DNA from: Leptodontidium sp. MPI-SDFR-AT-0119
Lineage: Eukaryota > Ascomycota > Leotiomycetes > Helotiales > Leptodontidiaceae
Length of the DNA: 64,000 bases
NCBI GenBank assembly: GCA_020726505.1
Contig: JAHLEZ010000001.1
Span: forward strand, 1,860,001 to 1,924,000
Reading direction: 5' to 3'
Shown one piece after another: positions 54,593 to 64,000 of the stretch. The translations under genes and the position numbers were made by a program. How positions within the stretch are numbered: position 1 is the first letter of the stretch; every line of letters begins with the position of its first letter. The notes under the pieces are model-generated. The model did not search any database, had not been told where the DNA came from, and saw nothing but the letters and a program-made list of their open reading frames with translations.

Positions 54593-56473
54593 CTAATCCT
54601 CGGCCTCATCAACTTCCTCGATGATCTCACCCTCGCCATCATCCTCGAAACTGCCAGCTGGGACCTCGTACAGGCGCAAGATTTGCTTGTTGGGGTCCTT
54701 GACAAGAACGTACTTGCCCTCCTCACGCTGGAGACACATGTCGGCGATTGTGCGGACAATACCCCAACCGTTGGACAAGCTCAGGTTCATCTGTTGAGCG
54801 AAGTCGCGGGGCTTCCAGCCTACAACACCGAGGATAACGTGCTTGTCGTTAGTCTTGGGGTTGGCACGAGAAACGAATCTAGTTCAGATTAGTATCTTAC
54901 TCTCTCGTATGTTAAAATAGACTTACCCGAGCTTCATAACATCCGCCTTGGCCATGATACTCTGGACAGTCCATCTAGCAAGCTTGCAGCTGTTGTTCTT
55001 CATTTCTGTAGCCACGACTGCACCACGTTGACCAACCAACTTCGTTCTCCAATCCAAAGCTCCACCGCTTCCTTGCGCCTTGTGATCGAACTCATTCAGA
55101 GCCTTGACTGTAAGGAATTGATCTTCTCCACTGATGGCGTTCTTCTGGACGGCATCGATTTCTGTTCGGACAATCAAGTGTACTGGATCCTCATCGTTGA
55201 GTGACAAGTCGAATCGTCTGTACTTGTAGGCCTTGCTGGCAGCTGGCTCGGTCTCCTCGGCGGGGTTGTAGAAGGGGTTCTCGTTAGCCATCTCGACCTT
55301 CTGGTTCTCGTTCTCAATCATAACTTGGTTAGCGAAGTTGTGGTTGATGTATGTAGCCTCCTCAGCCAAGGCACTCGGTTGGTTGATAGCATCTTTGCTT
55401 CCTTCCGACGCATCCATTGGGGCATCAGCCGCGTTCTCGTTGACCGTAACCATATCTAAAGTAGCATTGTCTCTCTTATCGAGGAAGACCTTGTTTCCTT
55501 GTCGGACGATGACAATATCCCAGGGGTAGACAGAGCGAGGAGAGCACATAAGCATGGAAAGAATGCTGTCTGTGGCGAAGATGGTAGCCTCATCCTTCTC
55601 TGCGAGTTCTTGGATGACGGGATCTGAAGAAGTGGTGACATTATAGGCGGCACGATCGACAACATTCAACTTGCGCTCAGCAGACTTGACAGGCGTCTTG
55701 TCGTATGAACGATCGTAGTAGTAAACGAAACCGTAACCCTCGATATCCTCTCCATCGTCCGTATCCAGGTTCAGCTTAGCCAGGCGGTTGAAGTCAATCT
55801 CCTCCAGCATTTTCCAGTCAGGCTTGATGTTAACAGACGCATCGCGGTTGCGCTGAGGCTTGTCGTAATCCTTCCAGCCAAATCTCCGTCCACCACGTGC
55901 ACCTCCACGGCCTCCTCGCTGATCATAGTTGTTGTAACCTTGTTGACCGCCCCGTCCCCCAACTCTCTGGAACTGCCCTCGTCCGCCTCTGGTATCGCCG
56001 CGTCCACCACGTTGACCCCACCCTCTCGTGAAGGCTCCACCCCGGCCAAATCTCGTCTTCGTCGAGTCGCGAGTATTGCTGACAACGGAGAAAGAGGACT
56101 CGTCTTCTGCAAGCTGGACAGCGAATAACGAGGATGTACCGGCACCATAGACTTGTTGATCTATTTTCAAAATTAGCAGATGCCCCTCCCTGCATATTCA
56201 TTCCCCTTCAGGTTGTATGTGGCAGATATATGGCAATATATGGAGGCAAGAGATCAGACCTCTGTAGTTTCGGTTGTATTGCTGTCTCCCACCTCTGCCA
56301 TCTCGTCCATCCTTGCCCTCAGTGGTCCAGTCTGCCATGCGACCCAATTTGTCGCCTTTCGAGAATGGGGCATAAGGAACGCCATTTAATGTGGTTTCCG
56401 TCGAGGTTGGTGGTCCCCAGGAATCCTCCGATGGGAGGGCGGCGATGATATCCGTAAGTGATATTGGCGCCAT
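54593..56473 (-). CDS. Eukaryotic translation initiation factor 3 subunit D (eIF3d)
   Basis: Exons 56473-56260, 56160-54927 and 54878-54593 encode 577 aa, close to the usual 550-580. The N-terminal tail ([21 protein letters not shown]) is followed by a long RGG-rich region (about 110-170) and then the cap-binding-type core: [103 protein letters not shown]. It ends in an acidic tail. eIF3d is part of the cytosolic eIF3 complex that binds the 40S subunit and mRNA cap. Intron 1 uses a less common donor (GTCTGA) with a TGCTAAT branch. No lesion. Confidence 0.93.
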
Positions 56474-56891
56474 GACTGCGACGTGTTCTGGTGGTGAGAA
56501 TACGTGGGGTTTGAGGGTGTCGCCGACGAGGTTTGAAATATTTCGATGTGTGGAAAGCTTAGTGGGGCAGAACCCCCACCAATTGGAACCCTGCCTGAAT
56601 TTCTCGATTACTGGACCACGTGATTGTCCCCAGATTTACTAGGTAATGTTGCTGTTGGGGGTTTGTATTGGCACACATACCTAAGGGAGGGAATCTTTTC
56701 AAGGCAAGGAAGAAAGTTGTCATTATTGTCTTCTACGCTTTTGTACTGTGTTCTTTTCTTCTCACGACATGACATCAAGTCATTATCAATTGTTCATAGA
56801 TCCCTCCTACACACTTCCATATCCAATCCTACTCAGGTATCAAGCCTGTACGCCTACTACAAATATATGAAACAAATAAATCACATCCCAG
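56474..56891. other. Intergenic between eIF3d and bZIP gene
   Basis: Promoter of eIF3d and the 3' end of the bZIP gene. No gene recognised. Confidence 0.4.
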
Positions 56892-58272
56892 CTAGAACGC
56901 CACCATTTCCGGTTTGGTATAAAACACACCCTCCAATGCGTCCCGAACCTCGAATTCTTCCAATACAGCGCCAAACCTGGACTTGTCAGAATTAAGCCTG
57001 AAAGAAAGGAATAATCAACATACCCATAACACCTAACTTTCCCCCCCAGCTCCAGACACATATTTTGAAAGTCGTTCGTAGACAGTTCCGAGAACCTGGG
57101 ATGGCCCAATACCATTCCCCAAGCCATGACAGGTGTGATCTCGCCATCAAGGTTCAATCGCTTACTGAGATCCATTAAGTTCGCCAGATCTGGTTTCGTT
57201 AAGTCCCAGGTCTTTTGGGCGTTGCCGTTCAAATTCGTAGGACCGTGACCAAATGGCATATCAGGCGTATTTTCAGGATGTGGTTCGGGAGGGCAAGAAG
57301 CCATTAGGGCGTGACCACAGAACTCGCCCTCGGGATCACTCGCTCTCTCGACGAGAAACTGGATGTGGTCCATACATGGTCGCTCAAGCCTATGCGCCGT
57401 GAAACCGTCGTTAGCTACTGCGGGGGAGGCGACATGTACGCTTTCGAAGGATTGGCGTACGTTAATACGAAGTCAATGCCTGCTTGGTCATAATCCACCC
57501 CTCGCTGGACCTGTTGTTGGGCCATACTCCGGCCGTTCATTCCAGTGGTAGATGGGCCATTTTGGAAGTTGGGATTCGAATTTGTTGGTGGTGGCGGGCT
57601 GTAAGATTGAGAACCTGCCGCATAGCTTCCGGAGATGCTTCCGCTGGATGTGTATCCAACGCTGGCATTTCTTGCAAGCTCATCGACACCACCAGTCCCA
57701 TTCCATGGTATACCGTGTTGAGCGAGGAGTTGTTTGAGTTGTCGATTCTCCTCGGCAAGTGTCTCTTTGTCGCGGGAGACCATACTGAAGTTCTCCTTGA
57801 GGCGCAAGACTTCTTGCTCGAGGGCCTTGATATATAGTTCTTTCCTTTCTCGATGGGTGCTACATGCTGTTAGTGCATCGAAAACAGCAAATCCAAATAT
57901 CTACTAACCGCTGCGCTTGTCTGTTCAATTCTTGCCTCCTCGTCAACGCAGGCTTGCTGTCAGGCTTTGGTCCTCTTCTCTTTGGTGGTTGGCCATCCAC
58001 TGTGCTACAATCAGATTATGTGCCACATCGACGCAGAAGGTTCACTAACCACGAGTACTCTTCTTCTCCGTCAAATTCTTCAAGAATCCCAAGCTCATGG
58101 AAAGCGGGCTCTTGCCGCTGTCCGACTGGCCACTGCCATACCCACTCCCACCACCAGATTTATTACCATATTGATCGACTGGGGACGCGGAAGACATGGC
58201 TGCAAGATTTGGAGACGAAGGATTGCTATCGCCGCACTCGAGAGCGACGTCTACGCGATCTTCGTCAGCCAT
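56892..58272 (-). CDS. bZIP transcription factor
   Basis: Five exons (58272-58050, 57999-57909, 57859-57461, 57389-57024, 56976-56892) encode 387 aa. The basic region is split over two introns: KRRGPKPDSKPALTRRQELNRQAQ plus RTHRERKELYIKALE, with the N-x7-R DNA-contact pattern (NRQAQRTHR). The leucine zipper follows (LEQEVLRLKENFSMVSRDKETLAEENRQLKQLL). Unlike Yap factors there is no obvious Cys-rich oxidant sensor, though a VLTLERPCMDHIQFLV motif shared with other fungal bZIPs is present. Nuclear; binds TGAC-type sites by family inference. The C-terminal exon (FGAVLEEFEVRDALEGVFY) resembles the conserved tail of these proteins. All junctions keep frame. Confidence 0.88.
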
Positions 58273-59700
58273 ATTTCTAAGTGTGAATCGCGATGCTGCT
58301 TATGGTTCGATCTCGAAGTTCACGCCGCGAGGTGGCTTCCTGTCGGCGGATAATATGGGACGGGATGGGTTGGGATGTTGTGCATGACTTACCCAGAGAT
58401 ATGGGACCTGGAATTGTCTGACGGCTGTTCTAGACTACTACTGATTGATAATTGGTGACGATCGATTTCGCACGCGTTGTGGCGGATGAGAGGTATTTGG
58501 AATTCGTTGTCGTCGGGAGTAGGGTCGCGACTTTAACCTATGGATCGTCGCAGGGAGCTTATGCAGGTCGAGGAGATCAATTGAGACTTGTACAACGGTT
58601 CTTGGGAATCTGTTGAGATGTGATAGATAAGAATGCACGGAGGGTAGAGATCAGATGGCAGTTGAGATTGAGAAATAAACGCAGGCGGCCTAGGTATCTC
58701 GCTGGGAGCTATCAGTTTGGAGATGGTCTGTTTCGCGGAGGGGATCTCACCCTAAATGTAGTTGATGTCAGGGAGCCACAATTGGCATGAGCTTATTCAA
58801 ACTCTATGGGGCAGTGCAAAATGCATTGGCTGATGCTGATGCCTGCCATGCGAGAGGCCGAAAATCAGCGGAGACGGCGTGGAAGGTTCCGTCCTCCAGA
58901 AGTCAATCAGTGAGCAAACAATAACAAGATAGTCGAGTGAGGTCTGAATACGGAGAGATGAAGCAGTTTCGATCAGAGAGGATGGCCGAACTTTCAGCTT
59001 GTGTTCCCCCAACCTTCTTGTCGAGTAGAAGGCAGCTATTTTAAGGAACGATGCCCTTTTGGGGTGGTTACTTCGGTTAGTAAGTGTGTTTCCCGGGCCA
59101 TAAGCTCTGCTTTGGCTTTTCGCTTTGGCTCTGAAGCATGATGCCAATGTGAAGTCTTGCATATAAATGACGATCGAACATCGCAAGGACTATTCTTAAT
59201 TTCTTCCCCGGTATTGACACAAGAAACTGTTTAATCATAAGACAATATGTTTTGAACTCTTGACTCTTCTCCTGTTTGCCCCATCCACATCAACCGAGGT
59301 CCTCCTCCGCTGCCTGCCAAAACTTACTGAAACTGCACGCACGTACCGTACAGTCATTATTTAAACAATAAGGTTAAATCCTACTCGCTGGGCTTTCCTC
59401 GTGGAAAGATGGAACTGAGGGAGGCAGGGGCAGGCTAACTTCGCAAAGGAGGTCAAGCTTGTAGCGGGGAAGTGTCGTCCCTTCACTCCGGACGTGCACT
59501 GACTGCCAGGCGTCCGCCAGCTGAGGCCAGGTAGGTACGCCAAGAGCACCCTGAAGACCGTGCCTTGCACATGCCAATCAGTCAGTCTCTTCAGTGAAGC
59601 CCAGGGCGACTCAAGTGAGTGCTGCTTGTGATGTCCTGACCGCTGTTCGAGATTTCAACCCCAAATCTCCTCCCTCTTCCCTTTTCACTCGACATCCATC
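58273..59700. other. Divergent promoter region, no gene recognised
   Basis: About 1.4 kb between the bZIP and acyltransferase genes. Minus-strand frames at 58438-59186 and 59361-59577 have no domain or splice pattern. C/T-rich leader at 59660-59700. Confidence 0.4.
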
Positions 59701-60687
59701 ATGTCGATCGGGAATATCTTCACGACCCTGCGGGGTCTGGTAATCATCGTACCATGGGCGCTGTATCTTGTGCTCATGGACCTAGTCTGCTCCATCCTCC
59801 TCCCCTTCAGTTACTTCTTCCCCGACGGAGTCTACAATGCGTCTTCCTTCGTCGCATTCACAAACTGGAACTGGATACAGTGTATATTCGAGGTCTTCAA
59901 CGGCGGGGTAATTACAATGTCCGGGGACCAGGTCCCTGAGGGAGAATCCGCCATTGTAATCTCCAACCACGTCAGTTGGACGGATTTCTATATGATCCAG
60001 GCACTGGCCATTCGCGCAGGCATGCTAAGCCGCTGTCGCTGGTTTGCAAAGATCGAGCTCCGCTGGGTACCACTCCTGGGATGGGGAATCTGGGCTATGG
60101 GTATGCCGATGGTGAGTAGGCAATGGACGAAAGACAAGAAGGAACTGGATCGAGTCTTCGCGGGGATAACTGTACGGAAATGGCCAACTTGTAAGTCAAG
60201 ACTCGAGACTACCTGCAAAGCGAGAGAAAAGAAGATAAGAAATATACTGATTGATACTTTAACAGGGCTCATTAGCTTCAGCGAAGCAACAAGATACACA
60301 CCCAAGAAAGCAGAAGCTGCACGAGTCTGGTGCAAAGCCAACGACCGACCGATTCCCAAACACCTCCTCTACCCCCGCACAAAAGGTTTCGTGACGACAG
60401 TCCAACACCTTCGAAAAGCCAAACACATAAAAGCCGTATACGACATAACCATCGCGTACGAGCACAACCACAAGTTCCTCGAAGCGCCCACAATATGGGA
60501 GTCACTTAGCTGTGGGGGGTTGAGCGGAAAGAGGGGTTATAAATTCCATGTCCACCTGAGGAGATTCCCGCTGAAGGATCTACCGGAGAGTGAAGCAGAA
60601 TTGTCGAAGTGGTTAGAGACGAGGTGGGTTGAGAAGGGAGAGTGGCTGGAGGGGAAAAGAGAGGAATGGGCGAGGATCTCGAATTGA
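59701..60687 (+). CDS. Lysophospholipid acyltransferase (LPAAT/PlsC family)
   Basis: Exons 59701-60190 and 60266-60687 encode 303 aa; the 75-nt intron (GTAAGT...AACAG) keeps the frame even when retained. The catalytic motif is NHVSWTD (NHx4D variant) near residue 88, followed by RWFAKIELRWVPLLGWGIWAMG and motif III FSEATRYT (usual FPEGTR), then TKGFVTTVQHLR and VYDITIAYE. N-terminal hydrophobic segments at about 8-45. The order matches the Cst26/AGPAT3-5-like branch, which acylates lysophosphatidic acid or lysophosphatidylinositol at the ER; exact acceptor unknown. SEATR in place of PEGTR also occurs in this branch, so activity is expected. Confidence 0.88.
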   Translation: MSIGNIFTTLRGLVIIVPWALYLVLMDLVCSILLPFSYFFPDGVYNASSFVAFTNWNWIQCIFEVFNGGVITMSGDQVPEGESAIVISNHVSWTDFYMIQALAIRAGMLSRCRWFAKIELRWVPLLGWGIWAMGMPMVSRQWTKDKKELDRVFAGITVRKWPTCKSRLETTCKAREKKIRNILIDTLTGLISFSEATRYTPKKAEAARVWCKANDRPIPKHLLYPRTKGFVTTVQHLRKAKHIKAVYDITIAYEHNHKFLEAPTIWESLSCGGLSGKRGYKFHVHLRRFPLKDLPESEAELSKWLETRWVEKGEWLEGKREEWARISN

Positions 60688-61004
60688 GGAATGCGGGCCA
60701 CGTGTGCATTTATAGACCCACTACTTCCAAGGTTAACTTGAGACTCTGGGCAAAGTCGTCTTCGATTGTCTGCTTGCTGATTGCCGCTTAAACTTCATTC
60801 CGATATTCAGCAGCCCATTCAATATCCCGTACCGAGCCGACTTCTTTGTGTCCATATTCGACATCCTATTCCACTCCGAATCCGCGAGCGTCTCACCCAT
60901 CAACAAAGAAAAGATGGTTCTCTCAATCCGACGAACCTCAAATCTCCAGCTCCATATATAGCTTACCTTCAAGCCAGCTCAATCTATACCAAGACCTGAA
61001 TATA
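60688..61004. other. Short intergenic leader
   Basis: 3' end of the acyltransferase gene and leader of the next gene. The open frame extending upstream from 61005 to 60846 contains no convincing start context. Confidence 0.35.
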
Positions 61005-61460
61005 ATGCCCTTCCGATCCTCACGGATCCAATCCCGAATCATGGAAGCCGACTCACGCTCCTCCTTCTCAATCTCCTTCCTCAACCTCCCATCTCCCTTC
61101 CACGCATCACACTCGAACATATACTCACCCCAGACCTCACCACTATCCACTCAATCGCACACAGCCACACAAACTTACCCTCACACCAATGATCTTCCCT
61201 CAAGTACGTCTTCATGGTGGCCTATCCGCGTCCGCAACAGGCACCATAAACTAGAGGAGGTCGATGAGGGATTACTCTCGCAGGGCTTCGGTGACGATGT
61301 TATGGAAAATGCGGTCCTAGAGAGGAACCAAAGAAAGAGGATGGTGTGGGAGTTACTTGCGCTAGCAGGGCTGCTGGCCTTCTTGGTGGGTGTTGCGATA
61401 CTTTGTATGAAGAGTGGTGGAGGCATGAAGATAGCAGATAAGATTTTAGCGAAAAGCTGA
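61005..61460 (+). CDS. Small tail-anchored membrane protein of unknown function
   Basis: 151 aa from ATG 61005 (an upstream in-frame ATG exists at 60846). The first 75 residues are Ser/Thr/Pro-rich. A conserved-looking charged helix follows (LEEVDEGLLSQGFGDDVMENAVLERNQRKRM), then one hydrophobic segment (WELLALAGLLAFLVGVAILCM) and a short basic end, suggesting tail anchoring in an endomembrane. Family not recognised. Confidence 0.6.
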   Translation: MPFRSSRIQSRIMEADSRSSFSISFLNLPSPFHASHSNIYSPQTSPLSTQSHTATQTYPHTNDLPSSTSSWWPIRVRNRHHKLEEVDEGLLSQGFGDDVMENAVLERNQRKRMVWELLALAGLLAFLVGVAILCMKSGGGMKIADKILAKS

Positions 61461-62334
61461 GTATTGGTAGGTATTAAACAGAGGCAGATTGGAAATTGTT
61501 CATAGTGCTAGAAAGCCAAGAGAGTGTGTAGAACGACATGGAAATTTCTCGATGCAATAAGCGGGTTTGGACGATGAAGATTCTTTGGACTTTTAACGCA
61601 TTTTAGAGCGTTAGTGATCATTTTCTCGAAATATGCACATGCAATAGAAATGTAGGAGAGGTGATATGCTACTCATTCTGTCGCTTCAATTTTTTCCTAG
61701 CTTCTTTACTCTTCTCATACCCAATGTTTGCGAGTTCTGAGCCAGTACTCCTCCCATCACCCGCCTCGTTCAAGCTTGCCACTTGCCAGCTTCGCCCTTG
61801 GCCCTCTGAGCGAACATTATTTACACTCACGTCCCTTCTGAATTATCTCCCTAAGTACTAAGAAATTTTCCATTGATGGCAGGAGCGATCACATAATTTC
61901 ATCGCAAATGGAAGGTACATATTGCGGCACAGCTGGCCTTAGGTTGCTGTTGAAGAAAAGTACTTTAGCAACCTACCGTCAAATCCACTAGCATTCAACG
62001 ACGTTGTGAAGTGGCATTATATCGGGACTACCAGCTATCCTATATTATCTGTCCTTCTCATACATTACCTTAAACAAGGTCATCGCCCCCAACCAAGAGT
62101 TCAAGCAGTGGCTGCGAAAATTGGATTCTTGGATGAATCCATGAACTAGGAAGTTTGTAGGCGTCCAGCAAATACCCAGATACATCAGAGCAGTCAAGCA
62201 TCGCCATGTCAGACACTTGTCGGACACCACAGCAGACACCACAGAAGAAGACAGCACCATTCCATCACTGATCTCAGAATTGATGGTGACGTCGCCTCAA
62301 TCTCAGACGCTCAAGCAATTTCTACACTCTACCT
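61461..62334. other. Intergenic, no gene recognised
   Basis: Upstream of the DUF3669-like relic. The minus-strand frame 62045-62260 has no domain. Some of the relic's N-terminal half may lie here but is not readable. Confidence 0.35.
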
Positions 62335-62800
62335 CATGCTCTCCTTGAAACGGTCCTCTCACCCGAAATCCAAGAAGTAATAAATCAGCAAGCATCCGCA
62401 CCAAGCGCCGTCCCTTTCTGCAGCATTGGCAAAGGCTTCTGCGGCGAGATCTATGAGAAAAGAGGGACAGGCCGTATCTTCAAGCGGGAATTACCAGAAG
62501 GCGTCAAGAAACTCTGGAACGACTTCATCTGGTACATATCCATACACAAAGAGATACTGCGTGCTAATGTTCATTTTGAGAAGATTCGTCGTGTCGATAT
62601 TCATCTCCCACCCCTTCAAGTCCCACAAGTCTTCAGCTATATAACACCACGACACCCAACATAGTGGACCGAGAACCAAACATTCCCAACAATTGCACCG
62701 CGTGAACGATCAAATCCACTGAAGAATGATCTGGTCGCAACCTGCTAAGCCTCGAATGGCACTAAGATCAAACACATGGACGGCGGACCCAAGTAGAACG
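62335..62800 (+). pseudogene. Decayed DUF3669-type (zinc-finger-protein-like) gene fragment
   Basis: The frame starting near 62335 reads LLETVLSPEIQEV, then the family hallmark FCSIGKGFCGEIYEKRGTG (usual FRSIGAGxCGxIF), KKLWNDFIWYISIHKE (usual LWNDFxMH), VDIHLPPLQVPQVFSYITP. It is then cut by TAG at 62662-62664, TAA at 62746-62748 and TAG at 62794-62796, with recognisable residues in between (WTENQTFPTIAPRERSN). No start codon or upstream exon is visible. These proteins are lineage-expanded in Leotiomycetes and related fungi, with unknown function. The family match is from memory and should be tested. Confidence 0.55.
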
Positions 62801-63847
62801 AGCCCGGATCAATCCTCCCTCCTTGTATCCTCACAATAATCCATAGATGTCGAGAGTCTGGATCAGCCCCCTCCTAAGATTTGCGAACTGGCTAAGGTTT
62901 TCACAAAGTCTCCTTATACTTGGGAGGCACCAGAGCAGTCTTGCCTGCAAATTAGCCCTCATTACTTCAACTTCAAAGACTGTATCTTATCGAGCATTGT
63001 GAATTCCTCTCGCAAAATAAGAAAAAATGAAACGGGAACGGAAACCACTTGGTCCAAGAGAGTTTGGATCGGTCGATCCCCGGTGAAGATTGAAAATGGT
63101 TCTCGCCGAGTCGCGGTCGATGTTCGAAGCATTCCCAAGACATACGAGTCCCTTGAGGTCTGCTTCCACAAATTCGCGTTGTTGGAGACTCTTTTCCCTG
63201 TACAGGCTATGAGGATGTCAGGTAAAGGCCAGCATCTCATTCTCGTGGTCGATCCGCGCTTTCCTGACATCGCCGCTGGGAAGTAGATCAGATCTCGCCC
63301 AGGGAATTAGATCGCGTGAAAAAAGCTGATGGAGAGAGTGGCAAGACGTTTGACAACTCAGACGGAACGGAAGGCGTTCGTAGTCAAGTATTAAGAAGGG
63401 ATGATCTGGCATCATGTTGGATATTGGAATGATATCACAATTACTATTTTGACAGACATATGAGAGGATACACTACTGCAAAAATCAGCAGTATCAACGA
63501 TCATAGCTAATATCTCAAAGGTAGAAATTGATAATGACTGCAAGCCAAAAAATATTGCTGTTGGGCATACCGTGCAATTGAAGACTTTGTACACAATGCC
63601 AGGTAACCCGCATGACGATCTTCAATGTGACTAAGCCTGTAATTGAATAATTACTATTTTTACCAGCTTTCATGCCTAACGCACACCTTTCTTGTTACTA
63701 CTTTAGGTGAATCAAGGGCGGTGAGAGGAGCAGATTAAGGGAAACAACATCTTCCTTTCTCTCGAGTAACGCGACCTGTTCCTAACCTCGAACTGTGACC
63801 TCCACGACAATATCAAGCCGACTCCAGATTGAATGACAGCACCCGTC
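62801..63847. other. 3' continuation of the relic and intergenic region
   Basis: A plus-strand frame (about 62840-63286, with ICELAKVFTKSPYTWEAPEQ then HYFNFKDCILSSIV and ending DPRFPDIAAGK) is open for 149 codons after a TAA at 62837-62839 and is one base out of register with the relic. It could be more of the same decayed gene, but shows no known domain. 63290-63847 is A/T-rich and empty. Confidence 0.35.
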
Positions 63848-64000
63848 ATGCCTCCCAAATGTAACCCTGCGAAGCGTGTTGGTCTACGACGTGTTCCTGA
63901 TCCACCGAAGCCCAAGAAAGCACCTGCTCCATCGAAGCCCAGAGAGGCACCTACCCCCCAAAACCGAACTTGTCAAAGTTCCTGTCCCTCATCGACCTCA
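63848..64000 (+). CDS. Possible gene start, truncated by window edge
   Basis: An ATG at 63848 opens a frame to the window end (51 codons), starting MPPKCNPAKRVGLRRVPDPP with PKPKKAPAPSKP repeats, a basic Pro/Lys/Ala-rich leader. No domain is visible in the available part, and a CCCCCC run near 63953 makes the frame after it uncertain. Confidence 0.3.
   Translation, partial: MPPKCNPAKRVGLRRVPDPPKPKKAPAPSKPREAPTPQNRTCQSSCPSSTS

Noticed and set aside
1..64000. CRISPR arrays, rRNA or tRNA genes, bacterial-type operons
   Set aside because: No regularly spaced repeats and no tRNA A/B-box pairs or rRNA motifs noticed by eye; the gene structure is eukaryotic. A tRNAscan run would be needed to exclude tRNAs fully.

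Overview
The window is nuclear DNA of a filamentous ascomycete (Pezizomycotina; the gene set and protein style fit Leotiomycetes best, which is inference). Genes sit on both strands, carry short introns (about 45-130 nt) with GTANGT-like donors and CTAAC/CTGAC branch sites, and are separated by 0.1-2.8 kb. Spliced models were checked by eye: exon lengths sum to multiples of three and rejoin conserved motifs.

Left part (0-15.5 kb): a membrane-anchored steryl-ester lipase; a small two-exon Ser/Thr/Asn-rich protein; a 325-bp non-autonomous DNA transposon; a decayed C2H2 zinc-finger gene; a short-chain dehydrogenase with an 8-nt microexon; a flavin monooxygenase; an unknown nuclear-looking protein; and a Pth11/rhodopsin-type membrane protein.

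Middle (17.8-30 kb): a secreted protein of three PAN/apple-like modules; a sterol C-4 decarboxylating dehydrogenase (ERG26 type); an E2 ubiquitin-conjugating enzyme with two UBC folds and a 12-nt microexon next to the catalytic cysteine; and a LIM-RhoGAP of the LRG1 type.

Transposon-rich part (30.5-40.7 kb): a 2.05-kb piggyBac-like element whose transposase frame is broken by three stops, each of the form RIP (repeat-induced point mutation) makes; a divergent pair of unknown genes; a broken alpha/beta-hydrolase gene; an AT-rich, gene-free block with terminal inverted repeats; and a ubiquitin-like-domain gene whose frame looks doubly shifted.

Right part (41-64 kb): an F-box-type protein, a J-domain protein, a second Pth11-like receptor, a conserved unknown protein, a small membrane protein, a prenylcysteine-oxidase-like flavoprotein, eIF3d, a bZIP transcription factor, an LPAAT-type acyltransferase, a small tail-anchored protein, and a decayed DUF3669-like gene near the end.

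There is no obvious single pathway or secondary-metabolite cluster. Housekeeping genes (eIF3d, ERG26, LRG1, E2, acyltransferase) alternate with lineage-specific and decaying genes. The main cross-cutting observation is a series of broken reading frames: some stops fit RIP-type C-to-T change, while several frameshifts look like one-base losses in C/G runs and could be assembly errors.
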